Shown piece after piece: positions 1 to 11,974 of a stretch of 64,000 nucleotides of DNA. The position numbers and the translations under genes were made by a program. Numbering within the stretch: position 1 is the first letter of the stretch; every line of letters starts with the position of its first letter. The DNA lies in NCBI RefSeq assembly GCF_030253575.1, contig NC_080561.1:6067001-6131000 (forward strand). The letters run 5' to 3'. The notes beneath the pieces were generated by a model that saw nothing but the letters and a program-made list of their open reading frames with translations, was not told the origin of the DNA and made no database searches. This stretch comes from Rhododendron vialii (Eukaryota; Streptophyta; Magnoliopsida; Ericales; Ericaceae).

Positions 1-87
1 CAAGCTTGGTTAATAAAATCTATAGGCTACTCCACCTATTGCCAATTGGTTTTTGGTTGGAATCCTCCAAGTAATCTAACAGCATAT

Positions 88-385
88 AAATACACCTGGC
101 CGCATATAATCACTCTTCATCGCCACAAATGACACATGGCCGCATATATAATTACTCTTGGCCCCCACGAATTACACCTAGCCGCATATATTTACTTTTG
201 GCCACCACTAATTACACCTGCCCGCATATATTTACTCTTGGCCGCCACGAATTACACATGGCCGCATATAATTACTCTTGGCCTTAGCATATTGAAAGAT
301 TGATTACTATTCATGATTCTATTGTGTTTTACATGCCTCTTAGCCGTGAATAAGTACACCTGGCCGCATGATCTAATTATGGTGA
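88..385 (+). repeat. GGCCGC minisatellite array, copy a
   Basis: The array is made of a roughly 40-bp unit of two 20-bp halves, GGCCGCATATAATTACTCTT and GGCCGCCACGAATTACACCT, repeated with many substitutions. A second component of about 60 bp, starting near TATTGAAAG and ending near ACATGCCTCTT, interrupts it at about 288-345. The right end runs directly into a DUF241 coding tail. Three more arrays of the same make-up lie at about 16745-17165, 19345-19925 and 28965-29702. There are no open frames of note. Confidence 0.9.
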
Positions 386-387
386 AA

Positions 388-492
388 GACCAGATGGAGT
401 CATGCATCCAAGATATTGAAGAAGGACTTGAGTGTTTGTTTAGACAGTTAATCAAAACAAGAGTTCTCCTCCTCAACATTCTCAACCATTAG
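388..492 (+). pseudogene. DUF241 C-terminal fragment next to minisatellite
   Basis: About 34 codons match the C-terminal end of the intact cluster genes, from DQMESCIQDIEEGLE to the conserved ending LLNILNH and a stop at 490-492. Everything upstream in the gene is missing and is replaced by the minisatellite array. The junction reads TAATTATGGTGAAAGACCAG and recurs in inverted form at about 16735 and 28945, so the three tails share one ancestral break. It is too short and has no start, so it is not expected to make protein. Confidence 0.85.
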
Positions 493-935
493 CCAGCCAA
501 AAAGATAAAAACTGTAGTTCAATATTTTGGCATCTGAAAATGTTGCCAACGATTTTTGATTAGCTGCTCTCTTCTTCTACAGTTCTACATCTTTCATAGC
601 ACTTGGAAATAAATGAAAAATAGTAACATGCCCAGTCATTCAAGCTAGTTAGTTACGTACCCGGTTAAAGTTGAATATGGTAAAATGATAATATTTAAGA
701 AAGAGACTAAAAAGATTAAAATAACTAAATGGGAACTCGTGTATGTTGTAGTTTAATCAGCACTTATTGGAGTTCATGCATGTTAAATCATGCAACAGCT
801 GGAAAGATTCCAATTTTCTCAAGTAAAGTTATTTTAATGCTGCCAGAAAATAATGAAGTTCACAAAAAAAAAAAATTTGATTCTCCCTCGGTTTCTTCAA
901 TCACTTCTACAATTTCTTGAAACAATTTGTGAATC
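493..935. other. DUF241-type 3' flank, no gene
   Basis: This stretch resembles the sequence downstream of the intact DUF241 genes (TGATTAGCTG, TGTAGTTTAATC and similar blocks recur after 14864, 30064 and 37087, and in inverted form near 25800-25960 and 28500-28830). I see no coding potential beyond short chance frames. The last five bases, GAATC, are the target duplication of the following solo LTR. Confidence 0.7.
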
Positions 936-2602
936 TGTTTCTCCACAAAAAGTGCAAAAACCAAATGGCTTGGAATCGCGGGCGTGCCAGGACTGGATTG
1001 CAGTCCAAACTGTATTTCAAGGCCTTCGTGCCTCAAAAATCTGACTTCTTTCAAACGATGGTGCTAGGCCCAAAGGGTAAGGCCTCGTGATGGTTCGTTG
1101 TTCGCCTTTGCTGGATAAGGACTTAAATATTTCCTAACCGTTGTTAGAAAATGGTTAAAAGAAAAGGAAAGGACTGAAAGGTAATGAAGGAACGAAAACA
1201 AACTTTATTAATCGGTTAACAAAGTTTGGGTACAAGGAAATAAAATGACATAAAATCTAGTCCGTGCTAGATTGAACAGCAAAATAAAGACAATTGAAAG
1301 ATAAATTGGGTAAGCCGTGGGCTTGATTGGTCGTGGACCGAAAGATAAAAGATAATTAAAACATAAATTTGCATAAGCCGGGGGCTTGATGGTCGTGGAC
1401 CTTGGCCAAGGCCTTCAGAACTGTGATTTATAGGAGCTACAGGCCTTGAGCTGCTTCAAAAATGCTCCAATGCATGGCTGCCAAGTGGCCTTCTAGCAAA
1501 GGCTTGGGCTTGAGCAGCTCCAAAATGCTCCAATGGGGGGCTTCTTCCTGAACAAAACGTGCCTTATACTCCAAGAGTATGGCAAAGGCCTGAGAAGTCC
1601 TCCTTTTCTGTGCAAATCTCTGGAAAAGGGCATAAAGAATCTCAGGCCCTGCAGCACCCAGACCATTTTGAGCTGCTTCAATACTCAAGCAACTGCTTGC
1701 ATGGCCATCTTCCGGGCCCACCATAGCTGCAGGCTAAAAATACCCCAGGCCTTCCCACCATTTTATTGGGCCTTCAACTCCTTGTGGGTCCCAAAAAACC
1801 CTTTGAGCTTAATTCTTTACGGAAGAAGGATCGAGAAAAAGATCAAGCAGGCTTGGGAGAGCTGCTTGTGAGCAGCTTGCTTAGGTCTGCAGGAGTCATT
1901 CACTAGAATATCCATGGGCTGCATGCTCGCCACCTGTTGCTGGCCTCTGCATTATCCTGAAGAATGGGGTCCCGCCACTACAGACCTTGAACTGCTTGTG
2001 AGCAGCTTACCCAGCCTTGTCCAGCAAGAATATTCTAGGCCTTTGAGCTGCTTGTGAGCAGCTTCGAGGCCTTTGAGCTGCTTGTGAGCAGCTTGAGGCC
2101 TTTGAGCTGCTTGTAATCAGCTTCGAGGCTTTTGAGCTGCTTGTGAGCAGCTTGAGGCCTTTGAGCTGCTTGTGAGCAGCTTGAGGCCTTCAAGCCGCTT
2201 GTTGAGGGCTTTTAATGATGTTTTCTCAAAGCAGTGGGCCTATTCATCAATTGGGCCTGGACTTGTGGTAAATCATGGACCTTTGTCTATTGTAAGCCTT
2301 CTGAGCCCAAGCCTGGTGAGAAATCCAAGGCTTCTACCAATTTGGGCCTATTTTGTAGGCCTTGTTACTTCTAGGAATTTGGGTTAGGCCTGGACGAAAT
2401 ACTCAGGCCTGGTGGACTGATTCAAGCCTTAGGCCTTTGACTGATTTAGGCCTATATGGAAGGCCCATCATTTCTTAAGAACCGGCCCTAATTCGTGGGC
2501 AACTGGTCGTAAGGTCTTTCAAGGCTAGGGCCTCGACCCTCGAGGCTACCTTTTAACCCGTAAATCCGCTTCCTAATTTTTGGCCAAAAATGGGTGTAAA
2601 CA
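936..2602. mobile_element. Solo LTR with GAATC target duplication
   Basis: The element starts TGTTTCTCCAC and ends GGTGTAAACA, giving TGTTT/AAACA inverted ends, and GAATC stands on both sides (931-935 and 2603-2607). At 1667 bp with no coding region it fits a solo LTR left by recombination between the two LTRs of a lost element. The flanks on both sides belong to the DUF241 3' flank, which supports the boundaries. The superfamily is not certain, and neither is the orientation. It holds a hairpin-forming minisatellite at about 2038-2200. Confidence 0.8.
2038..2200. repeat. Hairpin minisatellite inside the solo LTR
   Basis: About six copies of a 28-30 bp unit read GGCCTTTGAGCTGCTTGTGA followed by GCAGCTT(CGA). 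Each unit carries the inverted repeat AGCTGCT-TGTG-AGCAGCT. Earlier single copies of the core stand near 1861-1880 and 1989-2010, so the array grew from a motif already in the LTR. Confidence 0.85.
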
Positions 2603-3211
2603 GAATCACATAGCAATTCGTATCAGATAGCTTTTATGGGTAAAAAAAGGGTGGTTGTTTTATTGTTAAGAGGACAGACTAATTGTAAAATACTGACTTT
2701 TAAGTTATATTCACGTGGTGCAAAATGAACTGAAATGTGTAAATAATAAGGGCATAATCGTCCATATTTTTACGATTACCTTGTTTATAGTAAAAAAAAA
2801 ATACTGCAGTTGAAATTCTCTGCTCAAAACAAGTCAGCCACTTTCAAGGATAAAATCCAAGGTCGTATGCATATCTAGCATAAACCAAGCCAATTAAGTC
2901 ACAAATGATACACGGTACGATTTTCTTGGAATTGGGATTTTTCTTTCAAATCTTTTAACTGTTATTGGGTCTTATATTAGGAAGTCCACAAGTGATATTA
3001 CTTCTCAATCTTATCTAATCTATTCTACCTTTTTCATTGGCATTGGTTTTTCATTTCTTGATCCTTATTTATTTCATTCCATGTGGTGACAGTAACAATT
3101 TGTTTGCTAGCTCCCACCTGTTATTGCTGGTGCATTATGTTCTTTCGTTGCGTCACAAAGATGATTTATGAGACATTTGGCTATTTGAGTAATAAGTTAT
3201 ATGCCACACGA
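2603..3211. other. Intergenic, DUF241-associated flank
   Basis: No gene is seen. From about 2725 on, the sequence is matched in inverted orientation at about 15856-16315 (for example the block around GGGCATAATCGTCCATATTTT), so it is one arm of a roughly 1-kb inverted duplication. Confidence 0.65.
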
Positions 3212-3370
3212 GGGAGGCAGATGCTCTGTGCCGAAAACTCCTGTGCGTCTGTACCGAGGGGTTTTCTGGCCATTGGATTGATCGAGGAAAAAAAATCCCC
3301 CAAACCAACGGCTAGAAAACCCCTCGGCATAAAGGCACGGGGTTTTTTGGGACAGAGGAGATCAGACCCC
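3212..3370. mobile_element. Fold-back (MITE-like) element, copy 1
   Basis: Two arms of about 65-70 bp are near reverse complements: the left arm contains CCGAGGGGTTTTCTGGCC and the right arm contains GGCTAGAAAACCCCTCGGC. They flank a short centre with an A-run. There is no coding capacity. The same element sits at 15692-15856 within an inverted copy of the surrounding DNA, so it was present before that duplication. The exact ends and target duplication are unclear, so the superfamily is not assigned. Confidence 0.65.
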
Positions 3371-3807
3371 GCACAAGGAACCATGATTACATGATCATGT
3401 AAAGCCGGAAAGATTCCAGTTGTCTCAAGGCATGATTTTATAAAAAAACTAAGAGACTCACATGGACAATTCAGAATCTTAGATTGTTTAAACCCAATGA
3501 AAAGTGTGCTGGCAAAGAAAAATTGAGTGTACACACAAAAAAAAAATTAAAAATTGATGCTCGGATCGTGTGCACGGATGAATATCAATGAAAGGAAAAG
3601 CAGAAGAGAGTAGATGGTGCTCACATTTTCCATAGCAGATCTAGGACACAGCCATAACCAATACCACTCGCGCATTCGATGCATTGCATTTTTGGCACAC
3701 ACTACCATTTAAGGAGCTATTTGGTGGGAGACAGAGCATGAACATCTCCGCATGAGGCTATAGACACAAAGCAAAACCACGTTGCTGCCAGGTGATGGAT
3801 GAAGAGA
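3371..3807. other. Upstream region of first DUF241 gene
   Basis: No gene is seen. From about 3580 to 3780 it holds blocks found upstream of the other cluster genes, such as ATTTGGTGGGAGACA and the CATCTCCG block near 3743, so it is probably the distal promoter. Up to about 3735 it is also matched in inverted form at about 15335-15690. Confidence 0.65.
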
Positions 3808-3846
3808 GGATGAGATTCCTTGTCTCCTTCTTCCTCTTATATATTG
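3808..3846 (+). promoter_or_regulatory. Core promoter of DUF241 gene 1 (TGTCTC plus TATA)
   Basis: The block GGATGAGATTCCTTGTCTCC ends at 3827 and contains TGTCTC at 3821-3826, the classical auxin-response-type hexamer. A TATA-like TTATATATTG follows at 3837-3846, about 57 bp before the ATG. The same order and spacing stand before every intact gene of the cluster. That the hexamer binds an ARF protein is inference. Confidence 0.6.
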
Positions 3847-3902
3847 AGCCTAAGAAGTTTTGACATATTTCTAGCTTTCCTTATTCCCAATTGGAGAGAA
3901 AC

Positions 3903-4700
3903 ATGGCTTCTTCTCCTTTGAGATCGAAATCCAACTACCACGCTCATTCTGTCAGCTGGACCTCCAGACCTCACCCGCTCATTCCTCATGTCGATGAGAG
4001 TTTGAGGCTAAGTGGACTTCAAAACATGTTTGATCGTTTGGACGATCTGCTTCTGTTGCCACACACTCAACAAGCCCACCGGACATGGGTCGAAGAGGTT
4101 CTGGAAAAGTATCTCAGGTTCTTGGATATTTGTGCTGCCGCTAAATGTGTGTCCACCCAAACAAAACAAGATGTACAAAACCTTCTTTCCATTTTAATGA
4201 GAAGAAGGGATTCAAATGACTGTGCAGGATACCTATCATCAAGAAAGAAGGCAAAGAATACGATCCAAAAGTCTCTAAAGGATTTGAAAAGTACCAAAAA
4301 TTCGAAGAGTGTCAAAAGCAATACTACCATAGTAGGAGTCATTGGCTTGTTAAATGAGGTTGAAGCAGCCACAGTCGGGGAGTTTGAGTCTTTATTGTCG
4401 TATATTGCAAGGAAAAAGGTGGCATCAAGGGTGAGTGGGTTTTCCTTGGTTTCTAAACTGATGCACCGAAAGAGCATTGCATCAAACAAGGAAGAAACAA
4501 ACACCAACGCGTTTGAGAATTTTGATGATACATTGCGCTCACTCAACAGTCACAGTCACAAGACTGATGGTGTAATACACATGGAGAATGTGCAGTTGGG
4601 GAAGATGGAGTCGAGCATTCAAGATATAGAAGGACTAGAATGCATGTTCAGGCGATTAATTAGAGCTAGAGTTTCCCTCATCAACATTCTCAACTACTAG
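3903..4700 (+). CDS. DUF241 family protein, gene 1
   Basis: This single-exon gene encodes 265 residues of the plant-specific DUF241 family (Pfam PF03087), whose biochemical role is unknown. The ATG at 3903 was chosen because MASSPLRSKS opens the cluster proteins. Visible parts are a basic N-terminus, the RLSGLQNMFDRLDDLLLLP segment (35-53), the QTKQDVQNLLSIL helix (86-98), basic RRR and RKKAK patches (100-118), NEVEAATVGEFESLLSYI (151-168) and a helical C-terminus ending NILNY. No signal peptide or membrane segment is seen, so it is probably soluble. Compared with its paralogs it lacks the short AQQRH block after residue 58, has SWTSR in place of SLPSR, and lacks one Glu in IEEGLE. It groups with the minus-strand gene at 26491-27312. 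The frame is fully open, so it may be functional but somewhat diverged. Confidence 0.92.
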   Translation: MASSPLRSKSNYHAHSVSWTSRPHPLIPHVDESLRLSGLQNMFDRLDDLLLLPHTQQAHRTWVEEVLEKYLRFLDICAAAKCVSTQTKQDVQNLLSILMRRRDSNDCAGYLSSRKKAKNTIQKSLKDLKSTKNSKSVKSNTTIVGVIGLLNEVEAATVGEFESLLSYIARKKVASRVSGFSLVSKLMHRKSIASNKEETNTNAFENFDDTLRSLNSHSHKTDGVIHMENVQLGKMESSIQDIEGLECMFRRLIRARVSLINILNY

Positions 4701-6009
4701 CCAAGAAAATCTTGGAGCAGAAATTTTGATGTCCATCAGTGGAATTGTAAATGATAAATTATACCTGTAAATTTCCTGTCAAGTTATAAATCAATATACT
4801 TTGAGCAAAATTGGTGCCTATACATCACTTTGTTTCCTGCTATCTGTTCTTGCCACAGTGATTAATCGGTTTAAGATGAAAGCTGGAACTATATTCTCAA
4901 ACATTAGTTTAAGGAGAGGCATGGAGAGGACATGGACATTGGAATGATAAATTTCGATATTTGTCCCTGAAAAAGTTGAAAATTTCTCCATTTTACTCGA
5001 GGAATATAATCATGCACGTATTTATTTTATAATTGAGTCCACATAAGGCAAAAGTACTGATTCAAAAAGTTATGTGATCAGAATGGTAGTTCAAATGAAT
5101 CGTATCTGATACCATTTAAGAAACAAAAATGTGCTGGTTGTCTTTCAGTTTTCTGGACAGCCTGAGTTATGTTAGTCAGACTCACTCCATCTTGGTAGAT
5201 AACGGAAAGATGTGGGAAGCCATGTGGAATCTGCTAGCCTTGTCGTCCACGATCATTTAGGTACCTGCTTAGCTACTTTGACTATAAAGCATCGGTCTAA
5301 TATGGGTTAAGTATCATTAGTACTGTAATTTGCCTGCGTAGGTAGATAAGTGAATGGTGGAGAGAAGGTCTACTAGAAGAATCCTGAAAAAGAAAAAGAA
5401 AAAAGCACATCGGTGTTTGATGAGCCAGAGTTCGGAGGCACTGATATTGTGAAACTTTCTTGAAAACACTTAACCTTCAATTCATTTCCTGAGGTGACAG
5501 TAATCTACTTTTTAGCACCCAAGTTAATTAAGATATTAAACATGAGAAGCCTGATTACATGATTGGGCGAAGCTGTCAAGATTTCTATTGTCTCAAGCCA
5601 GTGGTTTAATGATTCAATGAACTATGTGACACGAGGAAGTCTCAAGCCAATTGTGTTGGCTGCCTTCTGTTTGGGAACACTCAGATTTGCTATCATTCGG
5701 AAATAGTATCAGCTTCTAAATGATGATAATAAAGAACAAACTTAAAGTTTCCACCCATGCCTAATCTGTCCTTATCACACAAATGGCCTCGATAACACAA
5801 ACATAACATAAAAGTTTTTCAAATCATGTGCAGAGTTGAATATCGATGAAACGAAAGCAGTAGGTGTGGATAGTGCTGACATTTTCATGCCAGACGAGAC
5901 AGCCAGGGATCAATTCCACTCGTGGATTGCATTTTTTATTAACCACATAGTGCTATATTATATAACTATATTTGGGGGTCTCATTGGTGGGAGACATTGA
6001 TAAAATATC
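4701..6009. other. Intergenic between DUF241 genes 1 and 2
   Basis: No gene is seen. The first 110 bp are the 3' flank of gene 1. From about 5100 the sequence resembles the upstream DNA of the other genes (compare 17200-18160 and 20290-20700), ending with GGGAGACATTGATAAAATATC. This is the distal promoter of gene 2, now cut off from its gene by the LTR element that follows. Confidence 0.7.
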
Positions 6010-7881
6010 TGTCACACCCCAAAATGAGAAGTGACCGGCCATGAACCACAAGACCAAAGCTCGTAGAACATGCAGCCTAAAAAGAAATTTTATAAAAACT
6101 TTCAAGCAAAGATCCACCAAACAGTCAACCATTTTTGTTTATTCAGAACATCCCAAGCCAATAAATTCCACAAAAAGAATGGGGTACAAACATCCCATGA
6201 ACCAAATAAAATCCAGTGATCCAACAGTAATAAAAGAATCTAGATGTCTGACAAAATGTTTCAAATGCGGAAGCGATTAATAAAATAAAAATATGAAGAG
6301 ACACCCTAAGGAGGTCAAACTTAAAGAAGTCCCCGAGATGCCGCCAGAGTCCTCCTAACTGCCCAACTTGCCTGAAAAAGAAGTTGGAATAAATCCGTCA
6401 GCTGACGAGCTCAATGAGTAGCAAAGCATGTATATTAAATACAGTTCCAAAACAGGGATCAAAATAATTTACCATGTCAACATAAATTTGGCATATGCGG
6501 TGAACAACAAAATAATCCATTAATCCAATTAACGATTCATCCGATAAGTCTTAACGGTGATCACCATACAACCTCCAACAACAATGGGGAACCACAACCA
6601 AAATCAATAGTACCAAGTGCCAATGAATAAATGTCTCATAATTGGATCCAATATCGAATCATAGAGTCACCACGAGTAGGCAGCCCGTGGAACTTTTCCC
6701 TAAGAACGATCCGGTCAATAACAACCGTTGAGCATTAGAGTCACTGGCCTAATCCGGTCTCTTCCCTAATGGCCAGAGTCACCCGCACACAGAGGATTAA
6801 TTTCCCTGGACTTCAAAAATATGTTCCCATCAATATCCACAAAGTTCTCACCAAAAGATTATTTGAACAACAAATGGTTTCACCAATCCACATGCCAATT
6901 TCAAGAACCAAATAAAATAAATACATGTTCCCAATTTCAATCATTAATTTTCTAAAACAATAATTTAAGGGATACGAGAAAGTTCGCAAATACGTAACAT
7001 GCTTAACCACTCACCTGGGTCCAAAGCAAATGCAATCGAACACCAAAAAGGAAGCTAACCTGAACAATAGAACAATACGAAATGACAAACTAATCAAAGC
7101 TTAGTACTGACTCGACAAACTAAGAATATCAGATCTATTAAATTCTTAATCCCCACCCAAATCCTAAATTACTATAATTAGCCACCAAATTGTTAAACCT
7201 TATTTTCAATTCCAAACCATCGGTAACCACCACCTACAAATCCCAACTTCATGCACCCAAACCACGTGCGTACAACACACCACTCATCTTGATCTCCATT
7301 CATAACTTCTACCGTCACAAACCGTGCACACTCGCACCGTCTCTCTCTAGCCGGCACCCACCAAATCAACATAGAATAATTTTCATCCAATTATCTTGCT
7401 ACTGAACCGAACTCTGAGTAGTGAAGCAATAAGATTAATTCGAAACTTACCACGATTGAAGACGAGTACAAGGGCGACCTCGAAACCTTTGACTGCGCTG
7501 CTCTTTCCTTCTCAACGTTCTCTTAAAAGTAACCCTAATCAAACTTATGAATATCGGTCTAAGTAAACCCTCTTATAAACTTCCCACTAACAACGTGGCA
7601 CGCACCCTAAATTTTAGCTGATTAGTTAATTAGAATTTACGTATATAAAAAGGCAGAAATACGTTTTCTTATATACACGGCCATCCAACTAATACCAATT
7701 TATAGAAAATTACCTTCCAGTACCAGTATTTATCCAAAATTAATTACATACTACAAAGATTACAATCACGACAACAATACCCATAGCGCTCGCAAAATAA
7801 TTATTTGGGACCCAACCATAACACACATATAATAAATGGCTACGTCGTTAATTAAATAAATAAAAATTCTAGGCCGTAACA
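6010..7881 (-). repeat. 3' LTR of the 6010-13846 element
   Basis: The LTR is 1872 bp, TG...CA. Next to it at 7882-7895 is a purine tract on the minus strand (CAAGGGGGGAAGGA), and beyond that the ATTTCGAGGACGAAAT block common next to the 3' LTR of plant chromoviruses. It is a relative of the solo LTR at 22460-24442. Confidence 0.92.
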
Positions 7882-10800
7882 TCCTTCCCCCCTTGAAATA
7901 AATTTCGTCCTCGAAATTTCTACTAACCTCGCTCATTCATACAAATATGGGTCCTTCTTGCCATCTCCTGATCATTACGTTCTCATGTGGCTACTTCAAG
8001 CACATGATTGCACCACAGCACTTTAACCAATAGAATCATTTTATTGCGAAGAACCTTCTCTTTCGTATCAAGTATCTCAACAGGTTTCTCATGGTAGGTT
8101 AAATCATCTTGAACTTGTAGTGGCTCATTATCAATAACATGGGACGGACTATGCAAATCTCTCCTCAACATCGACACATGAAAAATATTATGAACTTTAG
8201 CCAAACATGGCGGTAATGCCAAATGATAGGCCACCTCAACTATCCTTTCCAAACCTCAAATAGCCCAATATAGTGAGGACTCAACTTTTCCTTTTTGCCA
8301 AACCGAATAATCTCTTTCTATGGGGATACGTTAAGAAATACAATATCTCTACTTACAAACTCCAAATCCCTCCAATGACTATTCGAAAAAAGTATCTCTT
8401 ACAATATGACCAGAAATTTAACTAGCCCAATCTATTTAAAAAATTAATCAACCAACCATGTCAATCAAATTAAGACTACCAGAATTATAAAAGGATGTCA
8501 AAATAATACTAGTCACTAGCTTTCCATCATTTAAAAAATATTCATAGGGCCATCTAATACTCCAAATCCCTCCTACGATTATCTATAAAACTTTTCTATC
8601 TATTCCGAGTGGTTACAAACCTTTCCCAAATAGTTTTTTTTTTTTTTTGCATCCTCCACCAAGTCAAGTCCTAAAAGTCACCTTTCTCCAACCTCATACC
8701 AACGGATAGGGGATATACACTTCCGTCCACACAAAACCTCATATGGAACAACTCCCAATCTCGAATGATAACTGTTATTGTATGCAAATTCCATTAACGG
8801 CAATTGATCATCCCAATTTTCTTTTCACTCTAAAGTACATGGTCTCAATAAATCCTCCAAAGTCTGTATAGTCCTCCCACTGTGATCATTGTTAAGTAAA
8901 AATAATAATAAGCGAGTATCCATCGCTATCTGTAAGGCACCCAAAATTTTGATACAAATGGGGATCATGATCTGTCATAATTGATACTTGTGCACTACGG
9001 AGTCTAAAAATCTTTCTAACATACAACCGTGCCAAACAATCTGAATGTATATGTCACCTTGATAGCAACAAAATGCATTGACGTAGCGAGCCGATCAACT
9101 ACAACCCCCAACTTGACATTCACGTAACCGTTCCAATTCCTGTACAACTCCATATCACTCACATCAAGATCAAACAAATGTAAGTAGTTATTTGGAACTC
9201 CGAAAAATTTATGTCTCCATAAGATTGATCATGTCGAATATCCAAGAACTCAAAAAATTCCAACCATCAATAGTTACTATCTCATTATGTCCAACATTAC
9301 TACATCCAAGTGTATCTAATCTTATTCCAAGTGGACCACCCATACGTAAAATCCGGCATCAATAGAGCAATTCAAACAAAAGGATTATTCTAACCAATGT
9401 CATCATTTCTTCTAAAAATCCAAACTCTCATTGGTTCATCTCATAAGTCCCCCTCATTTCCTATCAACATACTTTTCAGTAGGCATTCGAAGCATAGCAC
9501 AAACCACTAATAAAATGTTTGAAATAGACCATCATAGCCAATTCTACCATATTCTCCAAACTCCAAAATTAATATTCTAAACAATAGTGCATCCTCTTAT
9601 CCTGTTGAACACCTAATAAAGCACCAATCAGACTCTACCAAATCACATACGGAAATCCAATTCTTAGTTTTTCCAAGACACTAACCACACTCAAGCTGAG
9701 TGTACTCATTAAACTCAAAATGACCAATCAATGAATATCCGTTGCAACAAACTTTTATGGCTATCACAGAAATTACTAACCCAAACAGACTAAATCTATA
9801 AACTGTCTGCATCATCAATCCCCAAAATCTTCTCTCCTTTTTTTTTTTACTAAAGTGATACGTCAAGGTTGAATATTCCATTTCTAGCCATCAAATTTTC
9901 CTTTCCCATCCAACTCCATAACAGACAAATTTTCAAAATACATAGTAGTCTTCATGACGTCTTACTACCATCCATAGCTACAAACCAACAAGAATACTTC
10001 TACACAAATCTCTCTGATATAATACTCCCACTTCACTTAAAAGGGACTAACTTAAACTAACAAATAAGATATTCTACCAACTAATCAATCATGGTTAGAA
10101 TTAGCAGTCGAGGGAAGAATCAAAATAATCATTGCTCAAACCAAGTAAGCTAATCCCTAAGGATTGGTCATTAACAGCTACCTACTACAATCCATTCACA
10201 TGCACACAAAAACTCACAAGTCTAATAATGAACTACTTAAACCTCTAAGCTTTGATTTATTACAGTACCACAAGTCATATGGCTCAACAGATCACCTCTT
10301 ATTATGATTGGTTTACAAATTAGCTACACATCTTACACCGATACTCTCCAAACCGTATTGTTGAATCATGCTCAAATCAGTCTGCATTAGAGTCCAAATG
10401 ACTTAACAAATCCATATTAAAATTTTAGGTAACAAGACGCCTCACAAATATCGTTGTCTATTCCACATATCCAAAAGAACATGCAATCTAATCTTCTCAC
10501 CTCAACCAAAGTTTCAAGACGGTTAACAATAATATTGCTGAAGCATAAACAAAATTTTATTCCACAGAATCATCCAAAAATCTCACGGGTCATTATACTC
10601 ATATCCGCAGCCTTTATCAATTACCCAAATTCAATGATGTCCTCAAAACTAATAATCGAACCAATTAGCCGCTAGTCTCACTTCCCAAATAACTTACAAT
10701 ACACATCATCGCCTAAAGATCCTAACATTCAACTTGCAACTTGAAGATCAACTCCATGTACTAACCCAAAATTTAACACCGCAGAATATTCCCTTGTCAT

Positions 10801-11974
10801 TGCAAAACCAAGTCTCTAAATTATGCCCAAAAGTAAGAGTTTTAACGTTTCGTAGCAAATAAACTAAGAACCCCAAAACTACTAATGATCAAGTCAGTAA
10901 CACTCCATATTTACTTCAAATGGCATGATAACAACTCTAATCACATATGTTTATCCACACAAATTTTCTCCTCCCTAAACTTCCCATAATTTCACACTAG
11001 TGATACCGTAATGCATTAAAATTTCAAAGCACCATTAGTGCACTCCATATTCTCATTGTCTAATCACCAAACATACTGTAACAATCCCTTTCCATAAACT
11101 CAGACCAACCCAAGCAGTCACATGTATAGCCAAAGCCCAATGCATGCCCAATACAAATCAAGCAATCATACCCTTGCCAAAGCCTATCTATTTACTGTCA
11201 AATTCTCGCAACCAAAAAAAATTAATACTATGGTTAGAAAAACCCACTTTCAACAGTCGACTACTCCCACTCTATACCCACTAGTCGTAAGGTTTTTTTT
11301 TTTTTTTTTTTTGAAACGACGAATCATAGAAATCCTAACCATCAACAAGTTCATAGGGTATTCACCTAATAACCATGAAGGAATTCATGGGGTAGTTCCT
11401 CAAACAAGCTTAATTATTGACCTCTCCTAATAGAACATAGCCAAATCTCTACTAGGATCTCAACCATAGGGACAAAGGACCGATCAAACAACAACAATTC
11501 AAGACTATCCGGGACGTACCGAGTACTACAAGTAAGAAACTCTTGGCACATCCTCACACAATTAAGCTAGCCCATCGTCAATACTAGATTGAAGCAATCC
11601 TCTAAGTTACATTTTTAAGACAATATTCTCCAAGTAACTGCCACCAATACTAATTCTTCATATTCACTAATATCATACTCCAACTACATTATGTCACCAA
11701 AGTACTTGTAAAATAAGAGCGACTATCCAATTAAACGAATAAAATCACATATGCCACATTCTCCACCAATACCCTATCCAAAGTCTATAGAAAAATAAAG
11801 TTCCCAGTGAAAGACTATTATCTCAATAATACTATGTGGGTACTGATACACATCAAATAACAGACACTCTCACAAATGGCAGTAGGACTCTGGGGACTCG
11901 GACCTCCACTAAATGAAAATGATACAAAATGAATGCAAATTTTTTTTTTTCAAACCTGGCTTTGATACCACAAT
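7882..11974 (-). mobile_element. Decayed internal region with pol remnants
   Basis: The part next to the left LTR (about 7980-9100) still shows remnants of the integrase C-terminal and chromodomain region on the minus strand, for example a piece reading VAYHLALPPCLAKVHNIFHVS. The rest is AT-rich sequence with long T-runs (8634-8649, 11291-11312) and no reading frame worth naming. A primer-binding site matching initiator tRNA-Met (TGGTATCAAAGC on the minus strand) lies at 11959-11970. The region carries many breaks and is a fossil. Confidence 0.8.

Noticed and set aside
88-385. The regular repeats could suggest a CRISPR-like array
   Set aside because: The units are contiguous and degenerate, with no unique spacers, and the setting is a plant genome with SINEs and LTR elements. 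It is a minisatellite.
1437-1871. Overlapping open frames on both strands between 1437 and 1871
   Set aside because: They lie inside the solo LTR 936-2602, on both strands, with no recognised protein similarity.
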